Of a DNA stretch of 64,000 nt, positions 1 through 14,100 are shown one piece after another (position 1 is the stretch's first letter; the number at the start of each line of letters is the position of its first letter). The stretch covers positions 23,342 to 87,341 of the forward strand of contig NW_001799046.1 of NCBI RefSeq assembly GCF_000165425.1, read 5' to 3'. The notes under the pieces are model-generated. The model was not told where the DNA came from and ran no database searches. It worked only from the letters and a program-made list of their open reading frames with translations. Origin of the DNA: Paramecium tetraurelia. Taxonomy: Eukaryota > Ciliophora > Oligohymenophorea > Peniculida > Parameciidae. A program made the translations under genes and the position numbers.

Positions 1-431
1 ATCAAGATTAGAGTAAATGATGAAAGAGGAAGAATGATAGAATGGAATATTTAGATAATATGACTTATAAAATAGGAGAGAATACTTAAAATGACTATAA
101 CGAGAAGTCAAAAGCAATAGTGGGATGGTTATTATATATGTTTATTGTATTTTTATCAATCTACCATTGATTAGTTATGAATAATTGAAGATAGTGCATC
201 TAGATTGGGTATTACAATTAAGTAACTACGTAACTGTCAGCTAAGAGTCTACTCATTGTGTTGTCTTGACAGCAAGAATGTTCATTAATTTAATTAATGA
301 TGAGGGTTCATTTCAATATTTAATTATGCTTAAAGCTTTTGGAAAAATAGCTATGTATTCCAACAAAACAAAAATATAACATTCTTGTATTATTCAAAAA
401 TAAATAATAAAATTATAATGAATTACTTTTA
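1..431 (+). promoter_or_regulatory. Conserved 5' flank of surface-antigen gene 1
   Basis: This stretch is nearly identical to 17385-17814 and 31026-31455, the flanks of genes 2 and 3, and the length to the start codon is conserved to within one base. The tightest block is 203-306, with only a couple of differences among the three copies. It contains an inverted repeat (CTGTCA at 234-239, TGACAG at 267-272) and an odd-length perfect palindrome at 283-299. Surface-antigen genes are known to be expressed one at a time, so a shared upstream block is a natural candidate control region. That role is inference. Confidence 0.6.
283..299. repeat. 17-bp palindrome CATTAATTTAATTAATG upstream of antigen gene
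   Basis: The two 8-base arms are perfect reverse complements around a single central base. The element recurs unchanged at 17666-17682 and 31307-31323, each 132 bp upstream of an antigen ATG. In AT-rich DNA such a palindrome can arise by chance, but conservation in three copies at fixed distance is worth noting. A dimeric protein site is possible; no function is shown. Confidence 0.5.
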
Positions 432-3400
432 ATGAATATTAAAGTATTGATCCTGGCCTTATTGGTTGCTCTTATAACAAGCTAATAGTATAGTATTTCT
501 TAATGTGATTGTTCCTAATTGTTATCAGAAGATGATTGCTAAAAAAATGATATGATCAAATGTTAATGGGATAGCACAAAGAAGACATGTAAAATCTAGG
601 ATACAACAACTAATCCTGTTATAAACTATGCAAAATATTGTGATAATTTTAAAGAAATGGAATGTCCAAAACAAAAACCATGTAGCAATTGTGGATCTTA
701 CTCTGCATGTGCTTGGGTCGATGGATAGTGTACATTTTTTACAGATTGCACAGCATTTAATAAAACAACAGATTCAGATTGTTAAGCTATTAGTAATAAA
801 TGTATTACTGATGGAACTCATTGTGTTGAAATAGATACTTGTGATAAATATAAAAAACAATAATCTTGTGTAAAAAGCTTATTCGGTAGTTTATGTTATT
901 GGGATACAAAAAATAATAATTGTGTTGATGCTGATACTTGTGATAAACTACCAATTAAATTTTAAACAGATAAAGAATGTAGACATGAAATACAAAGTTG
1001 TACTGCAAAATCAGGAGGTGGATGTGTTGATAGTGGAGTTAATTGTAGTGATTAAAGTTTAGAAATTTAATGTGTTTGGGATTAATCAATGAAAATGGAA
1101 TGTTATTGGAATGGAACATAATGTAAGGATAGAATATGTGATAATGCACCTACTACTTTAAATACTGATGATTCTTGTTAATTATTCAAAACTGATGGAT
1201 CATGTACAACAAAACAAAATGGTGGATGTATTACTAGAACTACTTGTTAGGCTGCTTCAATATAAGCTGCATGTATTAAAAATAGTACAAATGAAGATTG
1301 TTATTGGACTGGAACTACATGTGTGGATAAAATATGTTCAAATGCACCAACTACATTAACAACTAATTCAGCTTGTGCAGCATTTTCAAAAGGATGCATA
1401 ACTAAGTAAGGGGGAGGTTGTGTACTTAATGGAGATTGTTCTGCTGCTAATATTTCAACTGCATGTGTTAAAAATATCAATAATTTTGATTGTATTTGGG
1501 AATTCAACTTGCAAAGAGAAAACATGTGTAAATGCTCCAAAATCTAATACTACTCATGATTAATGTACTTCTTATTTATCAACATGTACAGTTTAATCAG
1601 GAGGAGGATGTCAATAGAGAACATGTGACAATGCTCCTACAACACTGAATACAAATGATGCATGTGAAATATATTTACCTGCAAATAAATGTATAACCAA
1701 AAATGGAGGTGGATGCACAATAAACACCACTTGTTCACTTATATCAATAGAAGTTGCTTGTATCAAAAATTCATTAGGCTTGCCTTGCTTTTGGCATGTT
1801 GCAAGTGGAAGTTGCAAAGACAAAATTTGTGCGAATGCTCCCTCTAGTAATAATAGTCATGAACTTTGTTAATAATTTTTGAATTCTTGTACTGTAAATT
1901 CTACAAATACAGGATGTGTTGAAAAAACATGTGAGAATTCATTAACTTTATCTATTTGTGATAAAGATTTAAACAACAACATATGCATTTGGAAAGCAAG
2001 GTGTTATAAGAGATAATGTGCAATGGCTTCAAGTTCAATAACATCTCATTCTGAGTGTTAAGCTTATTATTCAAGTTGTACATTAAGTAATACTGGAAAA
2101 GGATGTGTTACATTACCTCTGAAATGTGAAGCAATTACAATAGAAGCTGCTTGCAAGATAAAGGCTAATAAATAATCTTGTAGGTTGGACAGGATCTTAA
2201 TGTTTTGATAAAGCCTGCAATACTGCTCCCAAAACTATTTCGACAACTTCAGACTGTCAAGCTTATTTATCTTCATGCGTAGCTAACAATCCAATTACAG
2301 TAAATGGTACCTCAATTATTTAAGGATGCTAAGATTTACCTAAAACTTGCGATTCTAGAAAATCATCTGAAAATTGTAATATTACAAGAGCAGCATTTCC
2401 AATCTGTTTTTGGGATTCTTCATCTAACAAATGCGTTGAAAAATCCTGTACAACTGCAAATTTATCAGGCACACCAGGAGCACTTTCAAAAGGGTAATTC
2501 ACATTTGATAATTGTTAAAGTTACATGAGCACATGCACGACTACTAATGCTCAAGGTAGTTGTACTTAAACATCATATCCTTGCATTTCAAATAATAGTT
2601 AAGATGGATGTATGGTTAAGCCCACAAGTTGTTCATAGTTAGTTTAGTAAAATTGTAAAGATGGATCTAAATCTAATGGTGATTGTTATTGGAATGGATC
2701 TAATTGTGTTGAAAAGATATGTACTAATATAATATTAAAAACACATAACGATTGCTATAATATATTCAATCAATGTACCGTCAATGATGATGGTACAGCA
2801 TGTATACCATTAGCCACTGCTTGTAATTCATATAAAATTTAAGAGAATTGTAAAATTGCATCTACATAAAAGAATTGTTATTGGACAGGAACAGTTTGTA
2901 GAAATGCAATTTGTGATGATACTCCAGATTCTGATCTATTTGATTCAGATGAAGAATGCCTTAAATATCAAACTCAGAATGAAACATGTACAATAATTGC
3001 CAAAGTGGGAGGCTAAGGGTGTGTTCAAAAATAGGCAGTTTGTTCTAATTACAAGACTTCAAGTTAATGCCATAAGACTTTATTAAATTTAAATGCTTAG
3101 GATGATTGTAAATGGATTAATGGAATATGTTATTCCTTGGCAACTTTTGCAACAGGAGCTTGTTCTACGTTTAAAGGAACATAAGATATGTGCAAAGCCT
3201 TATAGATAGGGATGCACAAATGTAGCTAATGCTAGTACTTCAACTGCATGTACATTGGATTGTACTTTAAAAATTGGAAGTGGATTGACATTCTAAGATT
3301 GCTAAAATGTGGATCCAACTTGTTCAGTTAAAAAGGATGGTAGTGGTTGTATTTTAATTTAATCTACATGTGCAGGATATGGAACAACAGATGTAAATTG

Positions 3401-6400
3401 TTATAAATCAAGTGCAACTGGAACACAATCAATATGTCTCATGAATAAAGCCACACCACCAAGTTGTTAATCAGTGAGTTCAGCATCTGATTGTGCACTT
3501 ATAAGTGGATCAGGACTTGATCATGCTAAATGCTAAGCATACAATATTGCATGTACATCTTTAGGTAAAGGAAATGGGTGTTAAGAATTTAAAGCAAATT
3601 GCACTGCTTATACTGGTAATACTGATAATTGCACAGTCTCATAATAAGGACAATGCTTTTTAAATGGTTCTGATTGTGTTCGTTTTTCTAATTGCTTTTC
3701 AATTACTGGAACAAACCTTTCTCAAGAAATCTGTTATTCCTATGGCCCTAATTGCACCATAAATAAATAAAAAACAGCATGTTAATATAAGAGAAATACA
3801 TGTGATTTATACATATCTTAAGAAGAAATGCACAGTATCTGGAACTGACTCTGAAGCAAATTTATGTGTTTGGAGTGGTACAGCATGTCTTACTGTTACA
3901 GATGTTGCTACTCATTGTGCTTACATAACTGGAACCAATCTGACCGATTCATTTTGTGCTAGTTACAATGTTAGTTGCATTGTAAATTAAGAAAAGACGG
4001 CCTGTTAGGAGAAAAAAGCTTCATGTGGTTTATATTCAACTAAAAGTTCATGTACTCTATCATAGGAGGCTGGATCAGCAGGCAAATGTATATGGAATGA
4101 TGGAGGGTGTCGTATCATGACATTACTCTCTACAATTGTTACATCTATTGATAGCGTTGCTCTGAAAAGAGCAACATGTGCATAGGTCAATCCAGCTTTG
4201 GCACCAACAAAAAGTGGAGATAAATGTTTTATAAAATAAGGTTCATGTAGTATGTACAAAGAAGAAAAATATTGTACAACTTCCTTAGCATTAGGTACAG
4301 AAGCAAATTGTATTTGGGATAGTGATAGTTCAAGTTGTTAAGCATTTACATCTGGTTCTTTGTGCAAAAATATAACAGGAACAAATTTATCTGAGAGTTA
4401 TTGCCCTTCAGTTAATCCATTGTGTACAACAAAATAAACGAGAAACGGCTGTTATGAAAAGTAGCCTAATTGTTCAGATTATAAAACATAAGATGATTGC
4501 TAATTATCTTTAGCTTCTGGTAAAGCAGGATATTGTGTATACACTGGTTACGCTTGCGGTAATGTGACAAACCCTTCGACTCATTGTGGTTATATTTAAG
4601 TCTCTTTTCCTACAACAGAGATACTTTGTGCTAGTTATGATACTTCTTGTATTCCTTTATTTGGTGAAAACGGATGTCAAGAGATTAAATCAAATTGTTC
4701 CTCATACTCATCTTAAAAAAACTGTTATAAATCTTTGAATGACGGTTATTGTATTTGGAAAGATAGTAGCTGCAAAGTTGTTAGCGATCCGAACGAATGT
4801 GCTTCTGCATCTTCTTCTGGTTCTAAATTGACTAGTACTTATTGCAATGGATTACATAAAGATTGCTGGGTGACTCCAAGTAAAGGTGGTTGTTATTAGA
4901 TGTTACCTAATTGTGAAAATTACGATCATGTGTCAAAATGTGATAAAACTTTAACTAATGAACTCTGTAGTTGGGGCACAGGTTGTTATAAAAATTCATC
5001 AGCCAGCCAATGCTATGGTTAGTACTTCACTGATATAGCCCCCTCTGGAACAACAGATGCTATTTGCGCTATTTATAATGCTGGCTGCATAGCAGATACC
5101 GATAATTCTCGTTGTTATGAACTGAAAACAAGTTGTTCGTCATACACAGAAATGTAGCAGTGTAAGTATGCAGGAAATTAATAATCTAAAGTTGGATGTG
5201 TCTATAAAGTGACAGGTTGCGTTTAGCTAACTGATCCTGTAGATGAATGTTCATTGATTAGAACAAACCCATTTAGCGATGCTACTTGTGTATCTTTTCA
5301 TAGTGGTTGCACAGTCTCATCAGATTTTTCTGGCTGTCAATAAAGATAAGCAGTTTGTGCCGATTATACAACAAAAGAAACTTGTACATATTCAGCTGCT
5401 GCATCTCCTTTCAATTTATGTCTTTATTTCAATTCAAAATGTGTTGCTGCAAGAGAATTGTTAACTGATTGTGCAGCCATTACTGCAACTTCAGGTTTGA
5501 CTGATTCCGATTGCTCTGGGTATAGCTCTACATGCACATCAAATAAAAATGGGACTGCCTGTTAAGATAAAAAAAGCACATGTTCTGATTACCAAAATTA
5601 GGATTCATGTTCTGTTTCCTCAAGTTCTAAATGCATTTGGAAATCTAGTTGTACTTCTATTAGTGATGTAACTACTGACTGTGTATATGTAGTTGGTACA
5701 AATTTAACTCATGATATTTGTATTTCTTATAACAATGGATGCACAGTCAATAAAGCAGGAACCTCTTGTTAAGAAAAGAAAAACAGTTGTGCGGATTATA
5801 CAAAAAGTGAAAATTGCTCTATTTTTGATGATTCTGGAACACCAAACTACTGTATATGGCATTCGACATGCATCTCTTTCACCAATATTAATACTGATTG
5901 TTATTATATAACTGGTATCAATCTGACCAATGATATATGTGCTTTATATAATCCTAGTTGCATAGTTAATAATTCAGGAACTGCTTGTTAGCTAAATCTA
6001 GGCAGTTGTAAAAGAATATGGTTTATAAGATGGTTGTCCGTAATAATAATGCATATGGGATGCAGCAGAATGCAAATCTATCTCAAATCCTTCAGTTTAA
6101 TGCAGCTTAGTGAATGGAAAGACTGGTCTCAACCTTGACATGTGTAGATAATATCATAGTGAATGTTTTAATCTAAAAGATGGTACTGGATGTTAACATG
6201 CAAAGTCAGATTGTAAGAATTATACAACTTAGAATTAATGTGTTGCATAGCTTAATGGTACTTCCTGTTTATGGCATGAAAATTCTTGCTACAAAATAAC
6301 AGGTGTTAGTTGTTAGGTAATTACAGGGACTAATCTAAATCATAATATATGTTAGTCATATAACAAAGATTGCACTTCAGTAAGTGATGGCAATTCATGT

Positions 6401-9400
6401 TAAGATTATAAGACAACATGCGAATAGTATTTAGGAACAACTGAATCTTGTATTTAATCTGTAAAAGGAAAATGCTACCTCTATAATTCAAACACTTGTA
6501 TTACTATTTTAAATGTTTCTACTGATTGTGCCAAGATTACAGGTGTATCATTAACTTATGAAATATGTTAATCATATAATTTGGGATGCAGTGTTAATAG
6601 AACCAAAACTGCTTGTGTTTAAAAAGCAGCTTAATGCTCTGGATATTCAACTGCTATGAGTGGTTGCTATCAAGCAGGAGAAGGATTATGTATTGCATCC
6701 ACTAGCAATGATTCAGCATGTGTGCCTGCCTCAAGTTCATCTACTTGTGAAAAAGTATTTTTAGGAACAGGCAATTATACTCATGATAATTGTAGTGCAA
6801 TGAAAGCTGGATGTACTGTAAATGGAAGTACAGCATGTATGGCTAGAACTTGTGCAAATGCTACAGGTTCATTACATTTAATCATGATAATTGTTATTCT
6901 TGGCTCAAAACTTGTACAGTAAATTAGACTAATAATGGTTGCGCAATCATGACTGCAAAATGTTCAGATTAATCATCTACTTAATGTCTAAATGCAATAG
7001 AGGGAGTGTGTCTAGTGTTTAATTCTATTTGTATTAGAAAAGGATGTGATACAGCTCCATCAGATGCTTCTCATGATGATGATACAGAATGTTCTAATTA
7101 TTCATAAGCTTGTACAGTTGCAAGAGCAGGTGGATGTCAAGTAAGAACTGCATGTTCATTATATAAATCATCATTATAATGTAAATTAGATATGAATGAT
7201 AAAAAATGTTTCTGGAATCCATCTGTTAAGACATGTGTTGATTTGGCTTGTGCAAATATAGAAGTATCAAATTTATATAATACTCATGCTAAATGCTTTG
7301 CAGTTGATTCAAATTTAGGTTGTACAGTCAGAGCACTTAATAAAGTAGTTGCTCCTGGTTGTATGGCCAGAGGACCATGTAGTTCATATACTATTAAAGA
7401 TTAATGCATAACTAATGATAGTGGAATAGACTGTGTTTGGAATACAAATAGTAGTTTACCTGAACCTGCTTGTTAGGATAAGTCATGTACAACTGCTCCT
7501 AGTTCCACATTAACTCACATTGATTGCTTCAATTATTATAATACATCAACTATCAAATGTACAGTGTAATGCTATTCCAGATGCTAATGGTGGATAACCA
7601 ATTCTAAGAGGATGTTAATAAACTGCAGCCTGTTCAACTTATATTGATAGTGAGTAATGTAAAATAAATGCTGCTGGTGATCCTTGTGGATGGAATGGAA
7701 AAGAATGCAATGATAAATCTTGTTCCACTGCTCCTGCTACATCAGAATATGACGAGGTAATACAAAATGTAGAGCTTATTTGAACAATAAATGTACAGTA
7801 TCATCAGAAGGATAAGGTTGTATAGATATTCCAGAGAGTTGTGAGTTAATGAATTAGAAACAATGTTATTTCAATAGTACTGGACAATCCTGTTATTGGA
7901 CTGGAACAGAGTGTATTACTAAATCTTGTGAAAATGCTCCAATAGAAACAGCTACAGCTGAACAATGCAATAACTATTTATATGGATGTACAATAGATGT
8001 TATAAAATGCAAAATTAAAATCTGCGAAGATTATGTTTTAACAACTGATGAACAATGTAGTTATGCGTTATCTACATGTACTACAAATGGTGTTAATTGT
8101 GTTACCAGAGGAACATGTGTTTAAGCTTAAAATAAAGCTGGATGTGTTGTATCTTCTACTGGATAATCTTGTGAATGGATACCTGATGTCGTAAATTCTC
8201 AAAATGTTGTAACTACTGCAGCATATTGTACAATTAAAACTTGTAATACTGCCCCAATTAGTTTATAAACAGATGCAGATTGTGGAAAGTATTTTACAAA
8301 TTGTACAACAAAAAGTGGAGGTGGGTGTGTTACCTAAATCAAGTTGTTCTGCTGCCTCTGTAAATGCTGCTTGTATAACTGCATTAAACGGTACAATATG
8401 TGTATGGGATAATACATTAAATAAATGTAGAGATAAAGATTGTTAAGATTTTATAGGAACAACTCACACCATTTGTTAAACTTAAAGATAAGAATGTACT
8501 GCTGGACCAAATGGTAGATGTGCTAGAGTATAAAGTTGTGAATCAACTACTATTAGAGAAGCTTGTATTGAAGGCACAAATGGACCATGTTTATGGATTG
8601 AAAAGTTTGTCAATAGTGATGGTTCAAAAGGAGCTTGTTTTGCATATACATCATGCAAGAGTTTAGCTTGGAATAGTGATGAATCTTGTAAATTGATAAG
8701 CAATAAATGTACAACTAATGGAACTAATTGCATTGGAATTACTACATGTACTGAGACAAATATTGATGGTGGATGTGTTACAGGGTATGATGGATCTTGC
8801 ATTTAATCTGTACCTGCTTTGAATTCTTCTGATCCTAAGATTTGTAAACCATTTAAATCATGTGCAGATGCCTATTATGCAACTCATAAAGATTGTTAAA
8901 TTGCTAATAAAAAATGTACAACAGATGGAACTACGGGTTGCATTCCTTTAGGAGCATGTTCAACATATAAATCTTAACTGCAGGATGTTAGGTAAATGAT
9001 AAAGGATCTGTAGTTTAATCTGGTGTTATAACTTCAACAGGTGTTTGTATTTGGGATTTGAGTACAAGTGGTTGTAGAGATTAAATTTGCTCTGATTTGA
9101 ATGGTGTTACTCATTCAATTTGTAATTCTTAATTATCAACATGTACTTCAGATGGTAATAAATGTTTACTGAAAACAAATTGTTCTAGTTATTCTACCTA
9201 AATTATTTGTTCAACAGCTGTTGGAAATGATGGTCTTTGCTTTTGGGAGGTTGGTTCTACTACAAATAATAATACAGCAAAATGTAGATTACTTTCTTGT
9301 GCTGATATTCAAAATGGAACATCCATCAGTGTTTGTTAAGCTGCTTTACCATCTTGTATTTCAAATGGAACTGTTTGTATCCCAAAGGCTAAATGTTCAA

Positions 9401-9930
9401 CTTACACAACTAAAACAGCATGCAATTTTGGTGGATTAGATGGAATTTGTGTATTTACATAATCAACTTCTGCATAGGCTGTAGCTGATAGTGGAACTTG
9501 CACTTTGATGAATTCATGTTCATCTGCAAATAATGATTAAAATGCTTGTGTAGCTGCATAAGATAGATGTTCATGGAGTCCAGCTAGTTCTACAATTACA
9601 AGTATATGTACTAATCATACATGTGGTACATATAATTAAGTTAGTGGAACTTGTTCAAGATTCTTTAATTGGGATAAATAATCATAATAAATATGTTCTA
9701 TGATTAATGGAATATGTACAGCAACTGATCCATCAACGTTAAAATAAAGTGATTGTTTTAAATTTTCAGGATACACATATACATGGAATAGCTCAACAAA
9801 CAAATGTTAAGTTTGTACTAAAAAAGATTAGCCAAATGGTCCTATCAATAACACAATCAATGATACAAATAACACTAATACGGCTTAAGGGTTATTATTA
9901 ACATTCATCTTAGGCTATTTGATGATTTGA
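432..9930 (+). CDS. Surface antigen (immobilization antigen) gene 1, frame-disrupted
   Basis: This encodes a giant cysteine-rich GPI-anchored coat protein of about 3160 codons. It opens with a signal peptide (MNIKVLILALLVALITSQ). The body is made of cysteine modules of about 70-75 residues with recurring C-x-W pairs, matching the Paramecium surface antigen repeat family. It ends in an Asn/Thr-rich stretch and a hydrophobic tail (GLLLTFILGYLMI) typical of a GPI signal, then TGA. TAA/TAG codons read as Gln. Aligned to copies 2 and 3, it carries extra bases near 1501, 2182, 3198, 3827, 6012, 6870 (+2), 7568, 7756 (+2), 8333 and 8979 (+2), every one an insertion. As written it cannot be translated through. 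It may be a pseudogene or contain assembly errors. I do not know the serotype. Confidence 0.9.
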
Positions 9931-10750
9931 TCACATAAGATTATAATATTAATTTATTTTATAATTAAAATTATTCAACTAAATAGTATTTAGTTTAATT
10001 AATTAATCGATTGGTTAATTAGATATTATTAATTAATTTCTCCAACTAAAACGCTGTTTTTAAGAAATCTACTGTTATTATTATAAATTTTCATAATTTA
10101 TTGAAGTAGTTCAAAACGTGATTTTTAATATCAATAATGATAATTTTGTAAGATGATGAATTATGAATCTAATATTTTATTTTTTTTATGCTGGTTAAAA
10201 ATGCTAATTAATTAAAGTTTATTGTTGTTGTTATTATTAATCCTCACTGTGTTGCCAAAAAAAATAATTTTCTATGAGGGATTTCATTCATATTATGCAT
10301 GCAACAGATAAGGTTTATTTGGATTTACTGAAAATTTGCTTAGGGTTTTATTATTTAAAAAACTTTTTTGTTGTCAGATATTTCTCATATAATTTCCTTT
10401 CCTTTTATGATATTGGGATTAATCATGAAAAAATTTAATAAAAAGATCTTTTCTCTTATTGTAGAATATTTTTTCAGTAACATCTAGCTAAGATATAACA
10501 TTAAAGCTATGATTCTAAATAAAACTAACTTTTCATTAATTAACTGATTTTATCCATTTAAATCCATAATATATATGAGATATTTGAAAAATGAAAATAA
10601 AAATAATCCTTACTCTTATTCAACCATTAATTAGTAAGTTAAATTTTTATACAGAATGATGGAGTTATTGCAATTCTTATTATTTCTTCATACTACTCCA
10701 GCTTGAACCTTTTCAATCATTGACTGCTGTTAATGCTTAAAGTTTGATAT
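9931..10750. other. Left part of spacer 1, AT-rich
   Basis: This follows antigen gene 1 and is recognisably related to 27310-28160 after antigen gene 2, though clearly more diverged than the genes themselves. On the minus strand both copies hold a possible decayed ORF beginning MKSLI (start near 10290 here). In this copy it is interrupted by TGA. I see no intact gene. Confidence 0.5.
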
Positions 10751-11040
10751 GTAGATGATGATAAATTTAAAGAAAATTCTTAATGTCTGATAATATAGGA
10801 ATTTGTTCACTAAACTCTTATCGATCAAGACACTCAACTTCTTATCTTCTTGATCGTCCTCTTGGTGAATCTTTCTATAAAACTACTCGATGAACTCTGT
10901 TTTTGTAAGTTGTAATTAGCCTGCTATTAATTAATTCAGGTTTTCTAAATGGCTGGTTCATGCTTAAACTAGATGATTTCTATCCAGCTATAATAATAAT
11001 AATGATCAATAAAATGGTGCTTATAATCTAAAAATAAAGA
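10688..11040 (-). pseudogene. Possible 3' end of an unidentified gene
   Basis: Reading leftward with the ciliate code gives a frame ending at TGA 10688-10690 and rich in Glu, Asp, Lys and Gln (for example KTEFIEQFYRKIHQEDDQED). It can be extended by removing a 25-nt GT...AG segment just upstream. No start codon or family could be recognised, and the plus strand also shows a short open stretch, so the call is weak. It could be a gene fragment carried in with the segment unique to spacer 1. Confidence 0.25.
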
Positions 11041-11499
11041 AGACAATGAGATTATTTTTATGAATATTTAGAATAAATAATTTACTTTATGTTTTTGAAG
11101 AATTCACAAAATAATTAATAGAAGTAATCAATTATTAACTATTTAGAGATTTAATATAGGAAACAAATTTTGCTAATTAAAAATCAAAAAACAAAAGGTA
11201 TTATAATTATGTTTTGGATTAATATTTCAAATTTAAAAATAAATAATTCATATTTCTTATTTCTCAAAACATCATTATCAAATTTAATCTACTAACTAAT
11301 TCAATTATTTATCAATAGAAATTGATATAAATCAGAATTCAATTTAATAAAGGATTTTTCAAATAAGGTGTCATAAGAAGAATATATCTATCAGCATAAA
11401 ATTTTCGGAGCTAATTAAAAGTTGATGAATTTTATGATGCAAATTCAGGCAATTTACACTTTTTTCCTTAATTAGAAACTGTTTTAAACTATTCTATAC

Positions 11500-14100
11500 T
11501 TTCTCATAAGATTGAATTGAGGCGAGTTTGGTTCTAAAAATTAAAAATTGCACTAAATCAATATTATTTTAGATTTGTTTCCTCTTATGCACTCCACCAT
11601 TATAAAGTATTACTTTATATTATTCTCTGAATAATTACCTTTAAAATTGTTAATCTATTCTAAAAGATGATCGACATAGAAATTTGACTTTATATTCCGG
11701 TGATATTTCATCAATGAAAACAAAATTTTCTTAATGTTATTAGCACTCAGAATTTTAAGAATATTGAATTTGTCTTTGAGTTTCTTCTTGCTCTTTACAT
11801 CAAGGTGTTGGAGGTTATGCATCCATTTGGTAATTCTGATCTATCAAACCTAGAATGATATTTACTATATGTTAGTAAGATAATTAACATCTATGAGCTC
11901 TATATTAGTAAATTAAATATTTGAAAAAACTCATTGACATTGTTGGGAAGGTACTTAGCGATATTAATGAAATTGGTAACGTAATGATGGATGAAAGTAC
12001 TGTTTAAAATCATTTTCATAAATTACTATTTTGTTGATTAATTCCATTTGGTGGTTTTATAGGGGCATAGAATAGAAGTGGTAGTTTTAATCAACAGTGA
12101 ACGACTTCTGGAAATCACAGATAAATTTTAAGCTTGACTTGAAAGACATATTAAGTTGGTTAAAGATATATTTTTATCTCAAGGTCAATGCAGGTGGACA
12201 TTAATAAAGAATATGAGGAAAAATAAAAATTTACCATAATTAAGTTTGCCTATCCAAAACAATATTGGTTTTAAAAATTTGATTGTATTATTCAGCTTTT
12301 CTGTGTGTAGATTTATTTTCCCAAGATTATTATTGAAATTCCAAGGTATTATAAGATTTAACAATTGCAAAGTCTAGTAGAGTTTGATCTTTAGTCTCGA
12401 ATTATTTTGGATAATAAACATTCCTATTGTAAATTTTTGACTCTGATGTTAAATTTAATAGATATTTTTGTAATTCTATTCAATAAGTATACATTTCTTT
12501 TTTATTGAGAGAAGTGCAACCAATAACTAGAGTTAATAGATTAGTTATGTTAATCTGTGTGTATGGAATAAGTAGAAATCTTTGAAGCTATGGTAAGAAT
12601 CTGAGTTCATGTAATAAATATAAAGGACTTAAATAGTGATGGGTTTGAATTAAAATTTTTTGGGTATATAGGGATAGCTATATTGAGTGTTTTTAATCTA
12701 ACTCTCCAGCAGAATTAATTAGTTGCTATTTTGGAATCAGATGATTAGAAATATATCAGAATTCTTAGTTTTACTTATGAAAGTTTCAAAGATTCCATCA
12801 GATGAAATTACTTTGTTTGACGACATTTTCTACTATATGTCTTTAAATTCTAAAATAGTGAGTGGCTGAAGAGTGGATAATTTTATGGATTACACGGCGA
12901 TCTCTTTGATATTACATCTATTTGGTTTTGACTGTTATTTATTGCATTCATGCCAAATCAGATGTTTTCTTGATCATCTAAAGAATAGGAAACATTCCTC
13001 TATCTCTTTTTTTTTAGTTTATAATCGCGACTTAGATGAGATTATAGAATTTCTTGATATTATTATTCTAAAAAAACTCTAAGAGTTTATCAAAAGAGAT
13101 TGTTGATTTTCCTCAGCGTGTATCTTTATTTGTGGCACTATTCTTTCTTTTAATCTATCCATTAATCTTATATTATTTTACATAAACTTGTAGAAGCAAT
13201 CAAAATCACTAAATTTGGACAGTCCAAATTTATTAAGGTTTAGAGAATTCTGGATTAGAAAATTTGTAATAGTAAATTTTTATTTTATTTTTTTAGATAA
13301 TTATAATTTAATAATAGCCATAGTATAATTAGAAATTAATTGTAGTCAATATCGGTTTATATTGTTGTTTCTAGACAGTATAGTATAATTTAAATTCTTC
13401 TCTCAATTTTTTCCCAAGTTTATACCTTTAAAACGTTTTTAGGTTATAGGGAAAGCTTAAGGATGAAAAGAACAAGGAGGGTTAATAGAGTTTTTAATCT
13501 CCACTTATGATGATTCTTTGATTACATTTAATTGGTTCATAAATTATAAGAACCTGTTTAGTAGTTCATTTTGAATTTTTTCGAATACTCATTTGCTAAG
13601 TTAAAATTAGAACATATACAAATTCATTCCTAACACTTATTAGTTAGTAATCAAATATTTATTCAGGAGTCGTAATATGTTGCTACAGTAAATTGAGGTT
13701 ATACCAGAATGAACTCCTGTAATGTTTCGACTTGATTTATAATCATTCTAATTATGGCGTTGATAGTTAGTAGCTAGAGGATGAAGATATATTGATGTTG
13801 CGACATTTGTATAAACAGAAAATTTGTGGACCTTTCTCCTTAACAAGTCTAAGCGATTGAGAATTAATTGATAAGATATTCCATCAAATTAGGGTTCTTT
13901 GAAAACTTCACTCATTATACACGTTATCAATTTCGAGTTTTTGGACTATCTTCCTGGACCTTACCCTTGTGTATTTTCAAATATGTAGAGATTAATCGTT
14001 GAAGTCGTGAAAAGATTTTAAGCATGACTATTTATTTCCCTGCATTCTCTTCATCTTATTTACCTTTAGAAACACTATTTTTACTTGTACTCATTTATAT
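11500..14100 (+). pseudogene. Decayed unidentified gene(s) in spacer 1
   Basis: Successive plus-strand stretches look coding under the ciliate code but are broken by TGA codons and frame changes. Examples are near 11790 (EFVFEFLLALYIKVLEVMH), near 11930-12060 (KKLIDIVGKVLSDINEIGN, then IPFGGFIGAQN), near 12640-12830 (QLVAILESDDQKYIRILSF), and near 13740-13860 (QQLEDEDILMLRHLYKQK). The order suggests one large dead gene or several. I do not recognise the family. The segment has no counterpart in spacer 2, so it was either inserted into unit A or lost from unit B. Confidence 0.35.

Noticed and set aside
2300-2530. Standard-code ORFs of 60-110 codons throughout the window as genes
   Set aside because: They are fragments or wrong frames created by treating TAA and TAG as stops. 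Reading the ciliate code gives long coherent proteins instead.
8482-8802. Antisense open frames across the antigen genes (here 106 codons, also at 25908 and 39807)
   Set aside because: They are recurring reverse-strand shadows of the conserved cysteine modules and appear at the same place in every copy. They have no start context or family.
432-9930. Explaining the antigen frame breaks as introns or internal eliminated sequences
   Set aside because: The extra segments are only 1, 2 or 5 bases. Paramecium introns are at least about 20 nt and eliminated sequences at least about 26 nt and bounded by TA.
432-9930. Programmed ribosomal frameshifting
   Set aside because: There is no shared slippery site, positions differ between copies, and about ten shifts per gene would be needed.
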